This document shows positions 1 through 10,814 of a stretch of 64,000 bases of DNA, piece after piece. The position numbers were made by a program, and so were the translations under genes. The stretch is from CAWAHD01 sp963781785 (GTDB taxonomy: Bacteria > Planctomycetota > Planctomycetia > Isosphaerales > Isosphaeraceae): positions 868,001 to 932,000 of the forward strand of contig CAWAHD010000001.1 in the NCBI GenBank assembly GCA_963781785.1, read 5' to 3'. The notes beneath the pieces were generated by a model. It was not told where the DNA came from. It did no database searches and saw only the letters and a list, made by a program, of their open reading frames with translations. The number at the start of each line of letters is the position of its first letter. The first letter of the stretch is position 1.

Positions 1-1686
1 ACTGTTCCGGTTTGGCACCGCTCCCTTGGGGGACGGTGCCCTGGTCGGCCGCTTCGTCTCGGAGCGCAGTGAGCCGGCATTTGAGGCGCTGGTCACCCGC
101 CATGGGCCAATGGTCCTGGGCGTGTGCCGGCGGTTGCTCAAAAGCGCACATGACGCGGACGACGCCTTCCAGGCAACGTTCCTCGTTCTGCGCAAAACGC
201 AGCGCGGCTGCGCGATCCCGATCGCGTGGGGCCGTGGCTCTACGGGGTCGCGACGCGAGTGGCGACCAAGGCGAGATCCCGTGCTCTTCGCCATCGGCAC
301 GAGCCGTTGGGCGAGGCCTGTTCCCCGGACGAACCGAGTACCGAATGGTCCGACGTGTTGCCGATCCTGGACGCCGAGCTGGGCCGGCTGCCGGCCAAGC
401 ATCGCGACGTCCTGGTGCTGTGCCTGCTGCAAGGGGCGACGGCCGAGGAGGCGTCGCGCCGGCTCGGCTGCCCGGTCGGTACCGTCAAGAGCCGGCTCGC
501 CCGCGGGCGGGACGCGCTCCGCGCCCGGCTTGCCGGCCGCGGGATCGCCCCATCCCTGGTCGCACCGCTTCTGAGCGAAGCCGTCACGTCTCCGGTTACG
601 ACAACACTCATCCGCGCGACGCTGGAATCGATCGCTCAAAGGGCGGTCGCGCCGGACGTCGCCGCCCTCGTCAAAGGAGCCGTGCCGACCATGCTATCGA
701 AATTGACCGTGACAGCCGCCGTGATCGTCGGAGGAATTGCGCTCGCCGGGGGAGGAACGGCGGCCTGGATGCAGGCGTCCCAAGCTCAGGAGCCCGGACA
801 CGGCGCCCAGCAAGGGCGCAGCCAGAAGCAAATCGTGCCGGACAACATGAAGAATATCCTGCTGGCGTTTCACAACTTTGCGGCCGCCAACGGGCGACTC
901 CCCGCCTCGGCAACCTATGGGGCCGATGGCCAGCCGAAGCTAAGCTGGCGGGTCGCCCTGTTGCCGTATCTTGACCAGAACGAGCTGTACAACGAGTTCC
1001 ACCAGGACGAGCCCTGGGACAGCCCGCACAACTCGACCCTGATCGCGCGCATGCCGGCGGTGTTCGAAACGCCTGGTGCGCCGCCGGTGGCGGCGGGGCA
1101 GACGCGAATCCGCGGATTCGCCGGCAAGGGTGCGATGTTCGAGGGGACCCAAGGGATTGCCTTTTCCGATGTCACTGACGGGATGTCCAACACGCTGATG
1201 ATTGCGGTTGCCGCCGAGCCCACACCCTGGACGCGGCCGGGCGAGCTTCCCTTCGTCGCGGGGCAGGCCCTGTCTGCTCTGGACGACAGCGATGGCCAGG
1301 GATGCTGGGTCGGCATGGGCGACGGCTCGCTGCAGCGAGTCCCGAAGGAAAGGGTCAGGCTTCTGGCGGCTTTGATCACTCGCGCCGGCGGCGAAGTTGT
1401 CCAGTGGCCAGGCAGGTACGCCGACCCAACGACGGTAAGGGTTTATCGGCCGACGAAGGACCAACTGCCAACCGCCGGCCGATTGGCTCCCATGCCCACC
1501 CCCGCACCGCCCACCGGCGGGATTGCACCGATGGTTGTGACGTCACCCGAGGCACTCGAACACCGGCTCGCGGTTGTCGAGCAGAAACTCGATCTGCTGA
1601 TCCGGAAGCTCGATGCAGCCCTGCGTGAGGGAGACCTCCGGCGGTCCGGACCGGGCTCGCCGGGCGGGAGTACTCCGAGACAGTGA
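1..1686 (+). CDS. ECF sigma factor with C-terminal TM and DUF1559 domain (5' partial, frameshifted)
   Basis: RNA polymerase sigma factor of the ECF type, cut at its 5' end by the window edge. The first frame (from about base 2) carries the sigma-2 region, with AFEALVTRHGPMVLGVCRRL and DADDAFQATFLVL. A one-base break near 190 shifts it into the frame that continues GPWLYGVATRVA and the sigma-4 helix-turn-helix (RLGCPVGTVKSRLARGRDAL). A hydrophobic segment follows at about 697-770, then a DUF1559-type domain (NMKNILLAFHNFAAANGRLP, DVTDGMSNTLMI) and a short C-terminal coiled coil. ECF factors with fused membrane and sensor-like domains are typical of planctomycetes. The layout suggests a membrane-tethered factor controlled by its own extracytoplasmic domain (inference). 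The break removes about one base and may be a sequencing error. Confidence 0.85.
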
Positions 1687-1692
1687 TGCCGG

Positions 1693-1710
1693 CTTTCGCT
1701 TCCGCGAAAG
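1693..1710. terminator. Hairpin just after the sigma factor stop
   Basis: A 7-bp perfect inverted repeat (CTTTCGC / GCGAAAG) with a 4-base loop begins 6 bases after the sigma factor stop codon. It has no T-tract. It shares its stem with the dispersed repeat at 1766 and 15781, so it may be a repeat unit rather than a dedicated terminator. Confidence 0.35.
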
Positions 1711-1765
1711 AACGCAGAAGCTTGTCGTCGCCGGGCGGGCAGCCGAGATGTCCCGCCCAAATTCA

Positions 1766-1788
1766 CTTTCGCGGAGCGAAAGGCGACA
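1766..1788. repeat. Short dispersed palindromic repeat, copy 1
   Basis: A 23-base sequence containing the palindrome CTTTCGC-GGA-GCGAAAG followed by GCGACA. It is identical to 15781-15803. Both copies are intergenic. A degenerate copy of the stem lies at 1693-1710. It looks like a REP-type element. Confidence 0.6.
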
Positions 1789-1896
1789 CGGAAGGACGGC
1801 CTGAGATGAATTGGTGTCAGTTCACTTGATCCACTCCTGACACAATGCTTTTTCGTCCTGACAACCATTGTTGCCGGCCGCATTTCTGCGCGACTG

Positions 1897-4800
1897 CTAC
1901 GACTTGGTCTCCGCGGCCTTCTTGCCAGCTCCGGCTGGAGGGGGGTCTTTCTTGGTTCCCAGCGCACTTTTGATGCGCGCGACGTCGGGATGCTTGATAC
2001 CCGCCTTCTCGAGAGCCTCAAAATCAGCAAGTGCCGCATCTCCGAGCGTTTTGCCGTTGAGCGTATCCTGCCAGTGGGCGCGGTAGATCTTCAACGCCTG
2101 CTCGTACTTGCCCTGGAACAAGTAAGCCGTCGCCAGATTGCCGTGACCTGTCGGGTTGGACGCATCGTTCAGTTCGATGGATTTCCGCGCCCAGTTCTCG
2201 GCATCGGTCCAGCGCTCGCGGTACAATGCTCGATCGGCAGCCGACGAGTAAGCCGTGGCAAGCTTGAGACGATTGGAATCGCTCTTGTCTTTGGCGTATT
2301 CGGCTTCGGCCGTCTTCATCTCGTCGATTGCGGCGTCGAGCCGCTTCTGCCGGTCTTGTGCTTCCGAGGCGGCCGTACCGAGCGCGTAAACGCACAGCTC
2401 CATGAAATCGACCTTGTTCGCAACCGCGATGTCGTTCAGACGCTTGAAGCTGTCTTGAACTTCGGCGGGCACCGTTCCGGCACGAATCTCTTTCACCCAG
2501 CGAAACTGGTCCAGAAGCTCCGCGTAACCGTTCGTTCCGGTGTACACATACACGTGGAATTGATAGATGGTTCCACTGAAATCAGTGGGAATGGTGAATC
2601 TCTCGATTCCACTGTGTTTTGGGGCCGCATTGTTGGCGAAAGGCGCGAAGAACTCGGCACCGGCATCCTTGGTGAAACGCGCGAAGAACTTGGCATCGTC
2701 TCCTGATATCTTTTCCGGAACTGTACCTCTCAGAGGGAGCTCCGGGTACTTTTCGAGGTCCATCTCCTGGCCAAACAACTTGAGTTGCCTGCGCCAACCG
2801 CGCCGCAGCAATGGTTGAGCCGAGGCCCTGTCGCCGATCTCGGCCAATTCTGCGGCGACCTCGAAACAGAGCGAGTTGTATGCTGCGTTCACATACCAGT
2901 CCCACGGTCTCTCGGCCAGGATGGTGTCGCAGAGCGACAAAGTGTAATCCAGCAGCTTTTTTGCATCTGCGGGTTTTCCCGTTTTGAGCAGTGACCTGAT
3001 GCACAGGTTCAACTGTTTGACGAAGGAATCCTGTTGTCCGGACGTGAATGTAGATAGTATAACTCTTTGATAGCATGCTCGCCAGAAAGCAGAGACCCTC
3101 TCGTACTGGCCGCTCTCAAACCAATTCTTGACGGCGGCAGATGTGGTTGCGGAGAAAGTGCTGACGAACGCTGCTTTCGCGTCCGGGGTGGCTTGCTGGT
3201 ACAGACGAATCAACTGCTCGACCATCTGGCCGTGCAAGGCAAGCAGCGGATCAGCCTGGCTGGTCTGCCGCAGTTTTTCCGCCGCCCATATGATGTCGCT
3301 GTTTTGGAGAACGGTATCTGCGCCAGCGAGATCCAGCGACATGAAATCCCGCACGGAGCTCTGCGCAGTTGCCAGAGCCAAAGCCTTCGCCGCTTGATCT
3401 GCCTTGTCGGCGGTGTAGGACACGAAGGCCGGCGCGAGCAGATCCGCCACGCTCGACCCCACTCCCAGAGCAGAGGCGACCATGCGGTGCCTCTGGCTGG
3501 CGGCTCGCAGATCGTCAGGTGAACGTGTGTTGGTTCCATCTGCGATACACTTTTCCTGGAGCCTCAACAGGTCGCCTCGGGCTCCATAAACGACCGTGCT
3601 CTTGGGCAAGCGACCCTCGATGGCCTTCATGGTCGTCTCGAGCTCGTTCAGAATCGCGCGACGTTCATCTGCAGTCGTCTTGCCGTTGGACATTGCGAAC
3701 TGCTTCTCGACGAATGAGAGGACCGTCGTGAACAGCTTCACGGCCCGCTCGAGTTGGGCGAGTGTGTACACGTTGCGCTGAACGAGGTGCTCTCGAAACC
3801 ACACGATCAGTTTCTTCTCGAGCACGTAGTCGGCCGTCGTCCTGTCAAAATTTCCCTCGCCCCAACAGGCGTCCTGTCTTAATTTGAAATGCAACATGAC
3901 GGGATCGTAATGCCCGCCCGACTTTTCCATGAGGGGGACAAGTCGTTCCGCGAGCGCCAGCACCACCGGCCGGTTCTTGGGATCATCAAAGACGAGGAAG
4001 TGTTCCAGGCGAATCACCGCAGCCTTGAGCCGCCACGACTCAGGCCATCTCGAAACCAGCTCCCGGGTCTTCTCGAGGTGAGCCTTCGCGACCTCGTTTC
4101 CCTTCTTGGTGCCGCTCAGGTAGTAACGCGCCAGCGCTTGCTGGACCAGGATATCCGCGTACGTTTCCGCATCCGGCGCCTTGTCGAGCGGATGTTTCTG
4201 AGACCAGTCGAGAGCCTCGACCAATCGCTCGTGAGCTCGGGTATAGTCCTCATCGATGACGGCTTCGCTCCCCTCATCGAGCAACAATCGAGCAATATAC
4301 TGAATGGTGCCCCGATGATCGGGTTGCTCCTGGTTGAGCTTGCGCAACTGTTCGAGCAGGTGCCCGCGCAACCTTGATTTGAGTGCATTTGCCTGCCTGG
4401 CGCTGATCCCCGGGGTGTTCTCCAGCGTGCCGGCGGCGTAACTATCGTACAGAGTGGTCAGTCCCTTCCACGCGGATTCAAATCCGAGCTGAGCCTCATT
4501 GCGGGCTCCAACGGCCTGATTCCTGGCATCCACGGCCTTCTGTTCAGCGTCCTCGGCCCGGGTCCTGGCCTCCACCGCCTTCTTCTGTGCATCAATGGCC
4601 TGGTTCCTGGCCTCCACAGCCTGATTTTTGGCTCGCAACGCTTGATCGGTCGCGTCCCGAGATCGTTTGAGACCGACCCATCCCACAATTGCGCCGCCGG
4701 CGGCGATCAGAGCCAGGCAGGTCGCAAGAATCGCCAGGCGCTGCAGCCGGTTGCGCTCCTTGAGAATCCGGGCGGTCTCGGCCTCGGCTCGCTCCTGTTC

Positions 4801-7552
4801 GGACCTGGCTCTGGGATACGGCCTCCACTTCGTGGCGTTCGTCGCGGCTGGTCTTGACGATCCGGGTGAGCACGTCATGGGCCAGCTCGATCCGGCGGAC
4901 ACCGCCGCGCTCTTCGACCGTGAGCAGCCTCCGTTCGACGAGCCGATCGAGCACGGCCCGGGACGCGTCCGGTTGGGCGGCATGCGAGAGGTCGCGAGCG
5001 ATCGTGTCGAATGCGATGCTTTCGCGGAAGCCATCGGGCGACAGGAGACGGTCCTCGATGAGCGCGCGGAGATTCTTGAGCGCGGATCCGGCATCCGGAA
5101 CGCCGTCGAGCGCGGCACCGTATGTGGCCAAATCGAAGCTGCGAAGATAGAAGCTTGAGAGGATGTCGGTGCCGTGCCCTTCGAACTGGGCTTGCGTGAT
5201 CTGAGGCTCGCCCGAGTCGAGACGCTGCGCGTTGAGCTCGGCACAGACCAGAGAGAGCAGGGGGGGCACGGCGTCGATCTGCTCAAGCGGCACGTCGTCG
5301 TCTGCACCCGCCACGAACCGGACGATCGCCTGGCCCACTTGATCCGGGATGATGGCCGGCAGCTCCTGTCGAAGCTGGCCGGGCCGGACAACGGCCAGGA
5401 ATGCCTGCGGGCCGCTGAGCATGCGGAGCTCGAGCCGATTCTCCATGAGCGAGGGCATGGAGCGCCGCCAGCGCTCCAGCAAGTGCAGGAAGTCCTCGCG
5501 CAGCGAGAGCAGGACCCGCGAATGCCGCGCCTTGTAGTCGAGACGCTCGGCCAGGTCGTCGTCTTCCTCGAGCATTTCGCGGAGAGAGGAGGGCGGCCGA
5601 TTCTCGACGAGTGCGGCCAGAGTTTCGCGAAAAGCCGCGGAGGTGCTCCGCCGCGCCGGCCGCTGGCCCAGGGTGAAGATTTCCTCGAATTGATCGATCA
5701 AGAAGACGGTGCGGGGGAAATCATCGGATGGCGTGCCGCGCCGGGGGATAAAGCCGTACTCCGGGTCGTGAAACAAGAGCCAGAGGAATGCGGCGTAGTC
5801 GAGCGATGCCTTCTCGTTCGTGAGGGCGGCGTCGATGGCGGCGGCCTGTTGCGTGTATCCCGAGGATTCGAGGGCAGTCCGCAGACTGTCGAGGAGCTGA
5901 GACTCCAGAGCCGGTGCATTCGTGTCGTGATCGAAGCGGATGAAGACCGGGAGGAAGCCGGTGGTGCGCAACCGCGGGACGAGTGCGGCCTGGAGCAAGG
6001 AACTTTTGCCCAGGCCGGACTGCCCAAAAAGGACGGCGAGTGGTTTATCGAGGATACGTTCGTAGAGGTCGTCCAGCTCGTCGCTGCGGCCGAAGAAGAA
6101 CGACTGAGCCTCCTCGGTGAAGGAACGCAAGCCCAGCCATGGGGATTCCGGCGTGACCGAGGAACCAGAAATGGTTGGTGCGACAATCATTGGGGTGCAC
6201 TCATCGCTCTCTGCTTGCAGGCCGAGCACCCATTCGGCGAAATCCGGAGTGACGGCGCCTCCGGTCAGCCGGGTCGCCTGGATGTGCTGAAAATGCCGCG
6301 GCTCGCGGGAAGCGGCAAGCGGCGAGTCGTCAATGACCACGGGAATGTAGAACTCCTCGTCATGGGCGATGCGTTCGGCTCGTGACGCCGCCCAGTTTCG
6401 TTCCAGGTGATAGTAACTCTCCCTGGTGGCCTCGGTGGTGCGCGAGATCACGGAGAGAAACAAGCCGCACCGTCTCTTGACTTCGTCTTCCAACGAATTG
6501 TGCCAGTCCTGCCCGGCCTGCAAGCGGTCGCGGTCATACCAGACGGTGCAGCCTGCGTTTTGCAGGTCGCGCACGATTGCTGCCGCGGCCGTCTCATCCT
6601 CGCGGGCATAGCTGATGAAGATGGCGCCTCTGGGCATCTCGGGACTCGTCGCGGGAAGACTGAGTTTTGTGCCGTCTTCTCGGTCGGGATGTCGCGCTTT
6701 CCAGCGGCGAGCGAGCTCGGAGCAGAACAGCACCGGGTCCTGGCGCATGACGTGGATATCGCGGCTCACGGCTCCGAAAAAGAGCACCAGGCTCTGGGGC
6801 GAGAAATCTTCGGGGCCGTCAGCGAGGTACGCCCGATGCACTCTTGGCGTCGACAGCGGCTCCTGTTTGCTCACGCGGAGGAAAAAGCGCACCAGCCAAT
6901 CGGAGAAATGCAGACCCAGAAAGAGGAGGCCATGCTCTTTCAGATCCCGGCCCAGCCGCTCCATCACCGGCATGTGCTTGTTGAGGGCGAAAATGAATTC
7001 CAGCATGTCTTCCTCCCAGACGACATACTCGGGCATCGACGATACGCGGCCCAGAAGATGGAAAACCGTTGTTCCCGGCAGGTCCCGCCGCCGCGCGGGC
7101 AAGTCCTTGGTTTTCGCTCCAGGAGAAAAAGCGTACACGGACGTGGCGCTGGTGCCGCCCTTACGGACCGAGTCGAGTGCCTTCTGGAGAAGTTGATCGA
7201 ATGTGGTCGTCAGATAGAGATTGAATGCGGAAATGCTGGCGAGGTCGAGCAGCGATTGCCCCGGAGCGGGACACTCATCGCGGAGGATCCGGGCGAGCCG
7301 GGTGTAGAGCACGTTGTTGTCGCCACCCTTGAGAAGATGCGCCGTGGCGACGTCGTTGAGATCGACGGCGGCCGATCGCGTGTCGAGCGAGATCCCCAGC
7401 CTCTCTGCCAGGCGCCGTGCGAGCCACGGGTAGAAGAGACCGTCATCGTCGGCACGCGTCACAACCCCTGCGCCGATCACCGGGATCACTTTCCCCTCTT
7501 CAATGAGGGTCAGCAGGTCCTCCCAGAAATCTTCATCGAGACTTGGAGTCAT
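1897..7552 (-). CDS. SIR2-TIR-STAND ATPase-TPR protein, putative anti-phage effector (frameshifted)
   Basis: Giant protein of about 1,884 residues. Residues ~18-290 form a SIR2-like domain (GKVIPVIGAG; LTTTFDQLL; LLFLGLHFSDW). Residues ~309-435 form a TIR domain (FISYAREDE, WYDRDRLQAGQDW), with E384 at the expected catalytic position. An nSTAND-type NTPase follows: P-loop GQSGLGKSS at ~510 and Walker B FLIDQFEEIF at ~618. After a one-base break near 4815 come one TM helix, an alanine-rich coiled coil and a long helical/TPR region (GNLATAYLFQGKYEQAL). SIR2 and TIR domains in immune proteins deplete NAD+; STAND proteins sense invaders through C-terminal repeats (known for the families). The SIR2 Asn of the usual TTN-x-D motif is Thr here, so SIR2 activity is uncertain. 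A GTG at 7576 is an alternative start; neither start has a clear Shine-Dalgarno. Confidence 0.82.
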
Positions 7553-7998
7553 GTCGTGGTTGTACCAGGATCGCACAGGAGAGGCCGGGCGTCATGGCGC
7601 CGTGCCGCCCTCTCGGATTCACTCGGTGGATCGGGGTTCAGCTTGCGTCGCCGCAGATTCTTGTGCTCGTCCGAACCAGGATCCATCGTAAGTGCACTGC
7701 GCGACGGGAGCAATAAAGCTGTCGGCCCGTTTCGGCTACGCGGAAGGTTCTCCTGCTGCTCGTATCGACGGCCGGTCGACTGACCGCGGAAAGCCTCGCA
7801 TCGGCATGATCGCCATGATGGTGCGCGACGAGAATATCGAACACCATCTTTGAGCCGGCCGGCAGGATGGCTAGAATCCTTGGGGGATCGCGCGGCCTCC
7901 AGGACCGCGCGGAACGAATGACCGGAGGATGCCAGGGTGATGTCTCGCGACGGAAACGCGCTTGCTGGCGAAATGTCCGGGCCGGAGGGATCGCTCAG
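7553..7998. other. Intergenic region between divergent genes
   Basis: About 450 bases between the divergent SIR2-TIR-STAND and STAS genes. No reading frame here has protein-like composition. It should hold both promoters, but I see no clear sigma-70 boxes or repeats. Confidence 0.5.
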
Positions 7999-8355
7999 AT
8001 GCTCAAATTCACAACGAAGGAGGTGAGCGGTGTGCTGGTGCTCGCATTCGAGGCGAGCGACAGCGTTGTCACCGACTGGCAGGCCACGGAGCGCGACTGG
8101 CTGTACAAGCTGGTCGAGTCGCACAAGGATTCGCGGTTCGCCATCGACCTGAGCGAGGTCAACTACCTGGCAAGCACCGAGATCGGCTTCCTGGTGAGCC
8201 TCAAGGCACGGATCGACCGCCGCCACGGCAGAGTCGTGCTCTTCGGCGTCAGTTCCTACATTCTCGACATTTTCCAGACGATGAACCTGGTCAAGATCCT
8301 CGATATCGTCGAGAACTTCGATGCGGCGCTCAAGAAGCTGGGGCCGGCGACGTGA
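7999..8355 (+). CDS. STAS-domain protein (anti-sigma factor antagonist type)
   Basis: A 118-residue single STAS domain, the fold of SpoIIAA/RsbV-type anti-anti-sigma factors. These bind a partner kinase or anti-sigma factor and are switched by Ser/Thr phosphorylation. The signature DLSEVNYLASTEIGFLVSLK matches the loop holding the phosphorylatable residue: S and T are present, while the usual preceding Asp is Ala. The start at 7999 is chosen for a strong Shine-Dalgarno (GGAGGGA, 8 bases upstream) and because the upstream extension is not STAS-like. No kinase or phosphatase partner lies nearby, so the target is unknown. Confidence 0.85.
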   Translation: MLKFTTKEVSGVLVLAFEASDSVVTDWQATERDWLYKLVESHKDSRFAIDLSEVNYLASTEIGFLVSLKARIDRRHGRVVLFGVSSYILDIFQTMNLVKILDIVENFDAALKKLGPAT

Positions 8356-8385
8356 GGGTCCACCCGCGACACGTGGGGTCCGTTT

Positions 8386-8455
8386 TCCCCCCGTGCGGCC
8401 AATGCGGGTCCCCTCACCCGGCCTCCGGCCACCGTCTCCCCGGAGGGGCGAGGGA
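8386..8455. repeat. Low-complexity C/G-rich palindromic stretch
   Basis: A run of the form CCCTCACCCGGCCTCCGGCCACC...CTCCCC-GGAGGGG. It resembles another stretch at about 12903-12933 (CCCTCACCCCAGCC...). It lies between two convergent genes and probably belongs to the dispersed palindromic sequences common in this window. Confidence 0.35.
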
Positions 8456-8536
8456 AATACCATCAGAGCGTCGTTTGTTCGCGATTGTCCCCTCTCCTCC
8501 TATTTTGGGGAGTGGGTCAGAGTGAGGCGGTCTGGG

Positions 8537-10763
8537 TCAATGCGACGCGCCCGCCGCCCTGGGATGAACGGACACCAGAATCGGTGCGCTGGCATATGCG
8601 GTCTTGACGACGAAGTTGATCGACACATGCCCCATCACGGCGATCGGGACCTTGTCGCAGACGGCCGCGGTTGGGCTGGCCTGGAGGATGATTCTTCCCT
8701 TTGTCTCCTTGGGGCCGAGCAGGGTCTTACTGCCGGCCTCTTTGACGGTCACTCCCGGCGGCAACGGATTGCCGTGCACGCTCCCCAGATGTTGCAAGAT
8801 GACGGCCAGGCTGACCGGTTTATCGTAGCGGGGGTTCCGTGTGATCGTGACGTCCACGACGGACGACCCGCCCGGGGTCAGGACGATCTCGCGGGGGCTT
8901 GCCTCGACCGAGATGTCGGAAGGGTCAGTCACGGCCAGCGCCAGCGTGTCGACGGGATAATGCCCCCGGCCGCCGCCGGGCAGGTAGATCTCTTCCAGGG
9001 GCCGCACCGCGTTCTCGATCGAGCCCAGAGCGGTGCCCTTGAGCGAGACGAGCGATGCCGTCTGCTTGGCTCCGGGGGCGGCCGAGACCACGATCACTCC
9101 TTCGGTCATGGCGGGAGCAATCGAGAGTGGGCTCGCCGTGATTCCCGCGGGAAGATGATCCCAGCTCAAGGTCACCGCGCCCTGGAACCCCTGGCGCCGG
9201 ATTAGCCGGACGAACAGCGGCACACGCCCGCCCGGACCGACGTTGATCAGGTCGGGATCGCACACCAGCGTGAAGTCCGGCCGGGCTGCTTCGGCCAGGA
9301 GGACGTAGGACAGTGCCGCGCCGCCGCGATCGTGAAGGTCCGCGACCTGGACGGCATAGCGGCCATCCGCGGGCGCCTTCCACTCCAGCCGAGCGTCCTT
9401 GCCCAGGCCACGAGTGTCGTCCTGCTCGGCCAGGGTCGAGCCCGTGGCATCCAGTACGCGCAAGACGGGATCGCAATCGGATCCAGCGCAGCGCGCGACG
9501 ACCTCGAACGCATAGATCGCCCCCTTCTTCGCTTCGAACCGATAGCCGTCCAAGTCGCCGCGCTCTGCCAGGCGGCCGCAAAGTGCAGCCGGAAGCGTAA
9601 CGGGCCGGTCGGGATCCCCGGCCGGAAGAGCATCCTTCGTTTCGCGCTTGACCGGCAGCGAAGTGACCATGAGCGGTACCGGCAGCGCCCCGCCCGCGTC
9701 GCGGGGGATTGCAAAGAGATGAACGCCCGGCTGTTGATCCCTGGCGATGGTCAAGGTCGCGCGCCGCCGGGTCGAGGCCCGGCCCTTCTAGGTCGAGTGT
9801 CGGGGTTGTTCCGGGATTGACAGCGAGGGGATAGGTCGAGGTCGCCACCGGGCCGGAGACCGCTTCCAGAGCATATGACCACGAGGGGTTTCCCGAATAC
9901 GTCGTATCGCGCACCTGAAGGTAATAGGTGCCGGCGGAGGGCGCCTGGTACGAGAGAAGCGGGTCGGCAAACCGCGAGTTGTCGGCGGCGGCGAGCTCGC
10001 GTCCGGTCTCGTCGTGGAGGCTGAGAATGGGGTCGAGATGGGTTTGCAGGTCGTGGATCTTGTTCTGGAGGCGATTACCCCAGACCTCGAAGGTGACGCG
10101 CTCGTTTTTGGCGAGGTCGAGCCGGTACCAGTCGACGTCTTCGACCTTGCCGATCCGGCCGGCGACGACCGTCGGCAGGGTGAGCTTCTGAGCGGCCGCC
10201 GGCCGGTCATTGGCCAGGTCATCGATTTCGCCCACGACCGGTCCATCAACCACGAGAACGAGCCCGACGCTCGAGGCTCCCTGGGGAGTGGCGACGCGGA
10301 TCTCACGCGGGCCGAGCGGCGCCCCGGGGTCGACTTCGAGCCGGGCTCGAACCTGACCCGTAGCTCGCCCCCGTCCGCCGCGCGGCCGGGTTTTCGGCTG
10401 GGCGGCCTCGACCTTGACCACCTGGCCGCGCAGGCCGGGCTCCTGGCAGAGCAAGGCCCAGGCTCCGCCAAAGTTCTCACGCCCCGAAACCGTGATCTCG
10501 ACCGTGCGGCCCCGCGTGACTGCGACCGGATCGACCAGCAATGTCATGGGATAAGAGGTCTGCGCCCGTGCCGTACCCACCAGGACGCATGCCGCCGACA
10601 CGATTGCCAGGCAAGCGGTGTGAACCGAAAAACAAAGGGCACGCGACGGCCGTGTGACTGGCAGTGCGGTGACCACCCCGCCTAACCCCCCCTTCGCAAG
10701 GGGGGGAAAAGGGCGCAACGAAATCCGGGGGAAAGCGCGCTTTGCGACAGACCGGCCTTGCAT
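8537..10763 (-). CDS. Exported PPC-domain repeat protein (frameshifted)
   Basis: Large exported protein with two pre-peptidase C-terminal (PPC) type beta-sandwich units, a common planctomycete family that travels with DUF1549/DUF1553 genes. A hydrophobic leader ending VLVGTARAQ is followed by an Ig-like segment (VDPVAVTRGRTVEITVSG). The first PPC unit has DVDWYRLDLAKNERVTFEVW and the second DLDGYRFEAKKGAIYAFEV. Further Ig-like C-terminal segments follow. A one-base break near 9775 separates the frames: GPGLDPAAR must join ATLTIARDQQPG. The N-terminus is doubtful because the frame upstream of the leader runs through a dispersed repeat (10630-10770); 10763 is only the nearest in-frame ATG. It is the last gene of the 15.7-8.5 kb set. 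Function is probably surface or periplasmic binding (inference). Confidence 0.75.
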
Positions 10764-10770
10764 CAGCACA
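10630..10770. repeat. Dispersed G/C-run repeat, partial copy R1
   Basis: Contains CCTAACCCCCCCTTCGCAAG followed by a G run and A-rich bases, preceded by a stretch with CGACGGCC and GTGACTGGCAGTGC. The same order of blocks recurs at 25441-25560 in the same orientation and at 12560-12690 inverted. The palindrome C(n)TTCGCAAG(n) is the core. It overlaps the apparent N-terminus of the PPC gene. Confidence 0.7.
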
Positions 10771-10814
10771 TGGTCATGGTGGTGTTGTTGAGCGAGAAGT
10801 CTCATTGATGCGCC

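Noticed and set aside
7549..8463. 304-residue minus-strand open frame opposite the STAS gene
   Set aside because: Low-complexity Arg/Pro-rich composition typical of antisense frames; no domain, and the STAS gene has its own Shine-Dalgarno.
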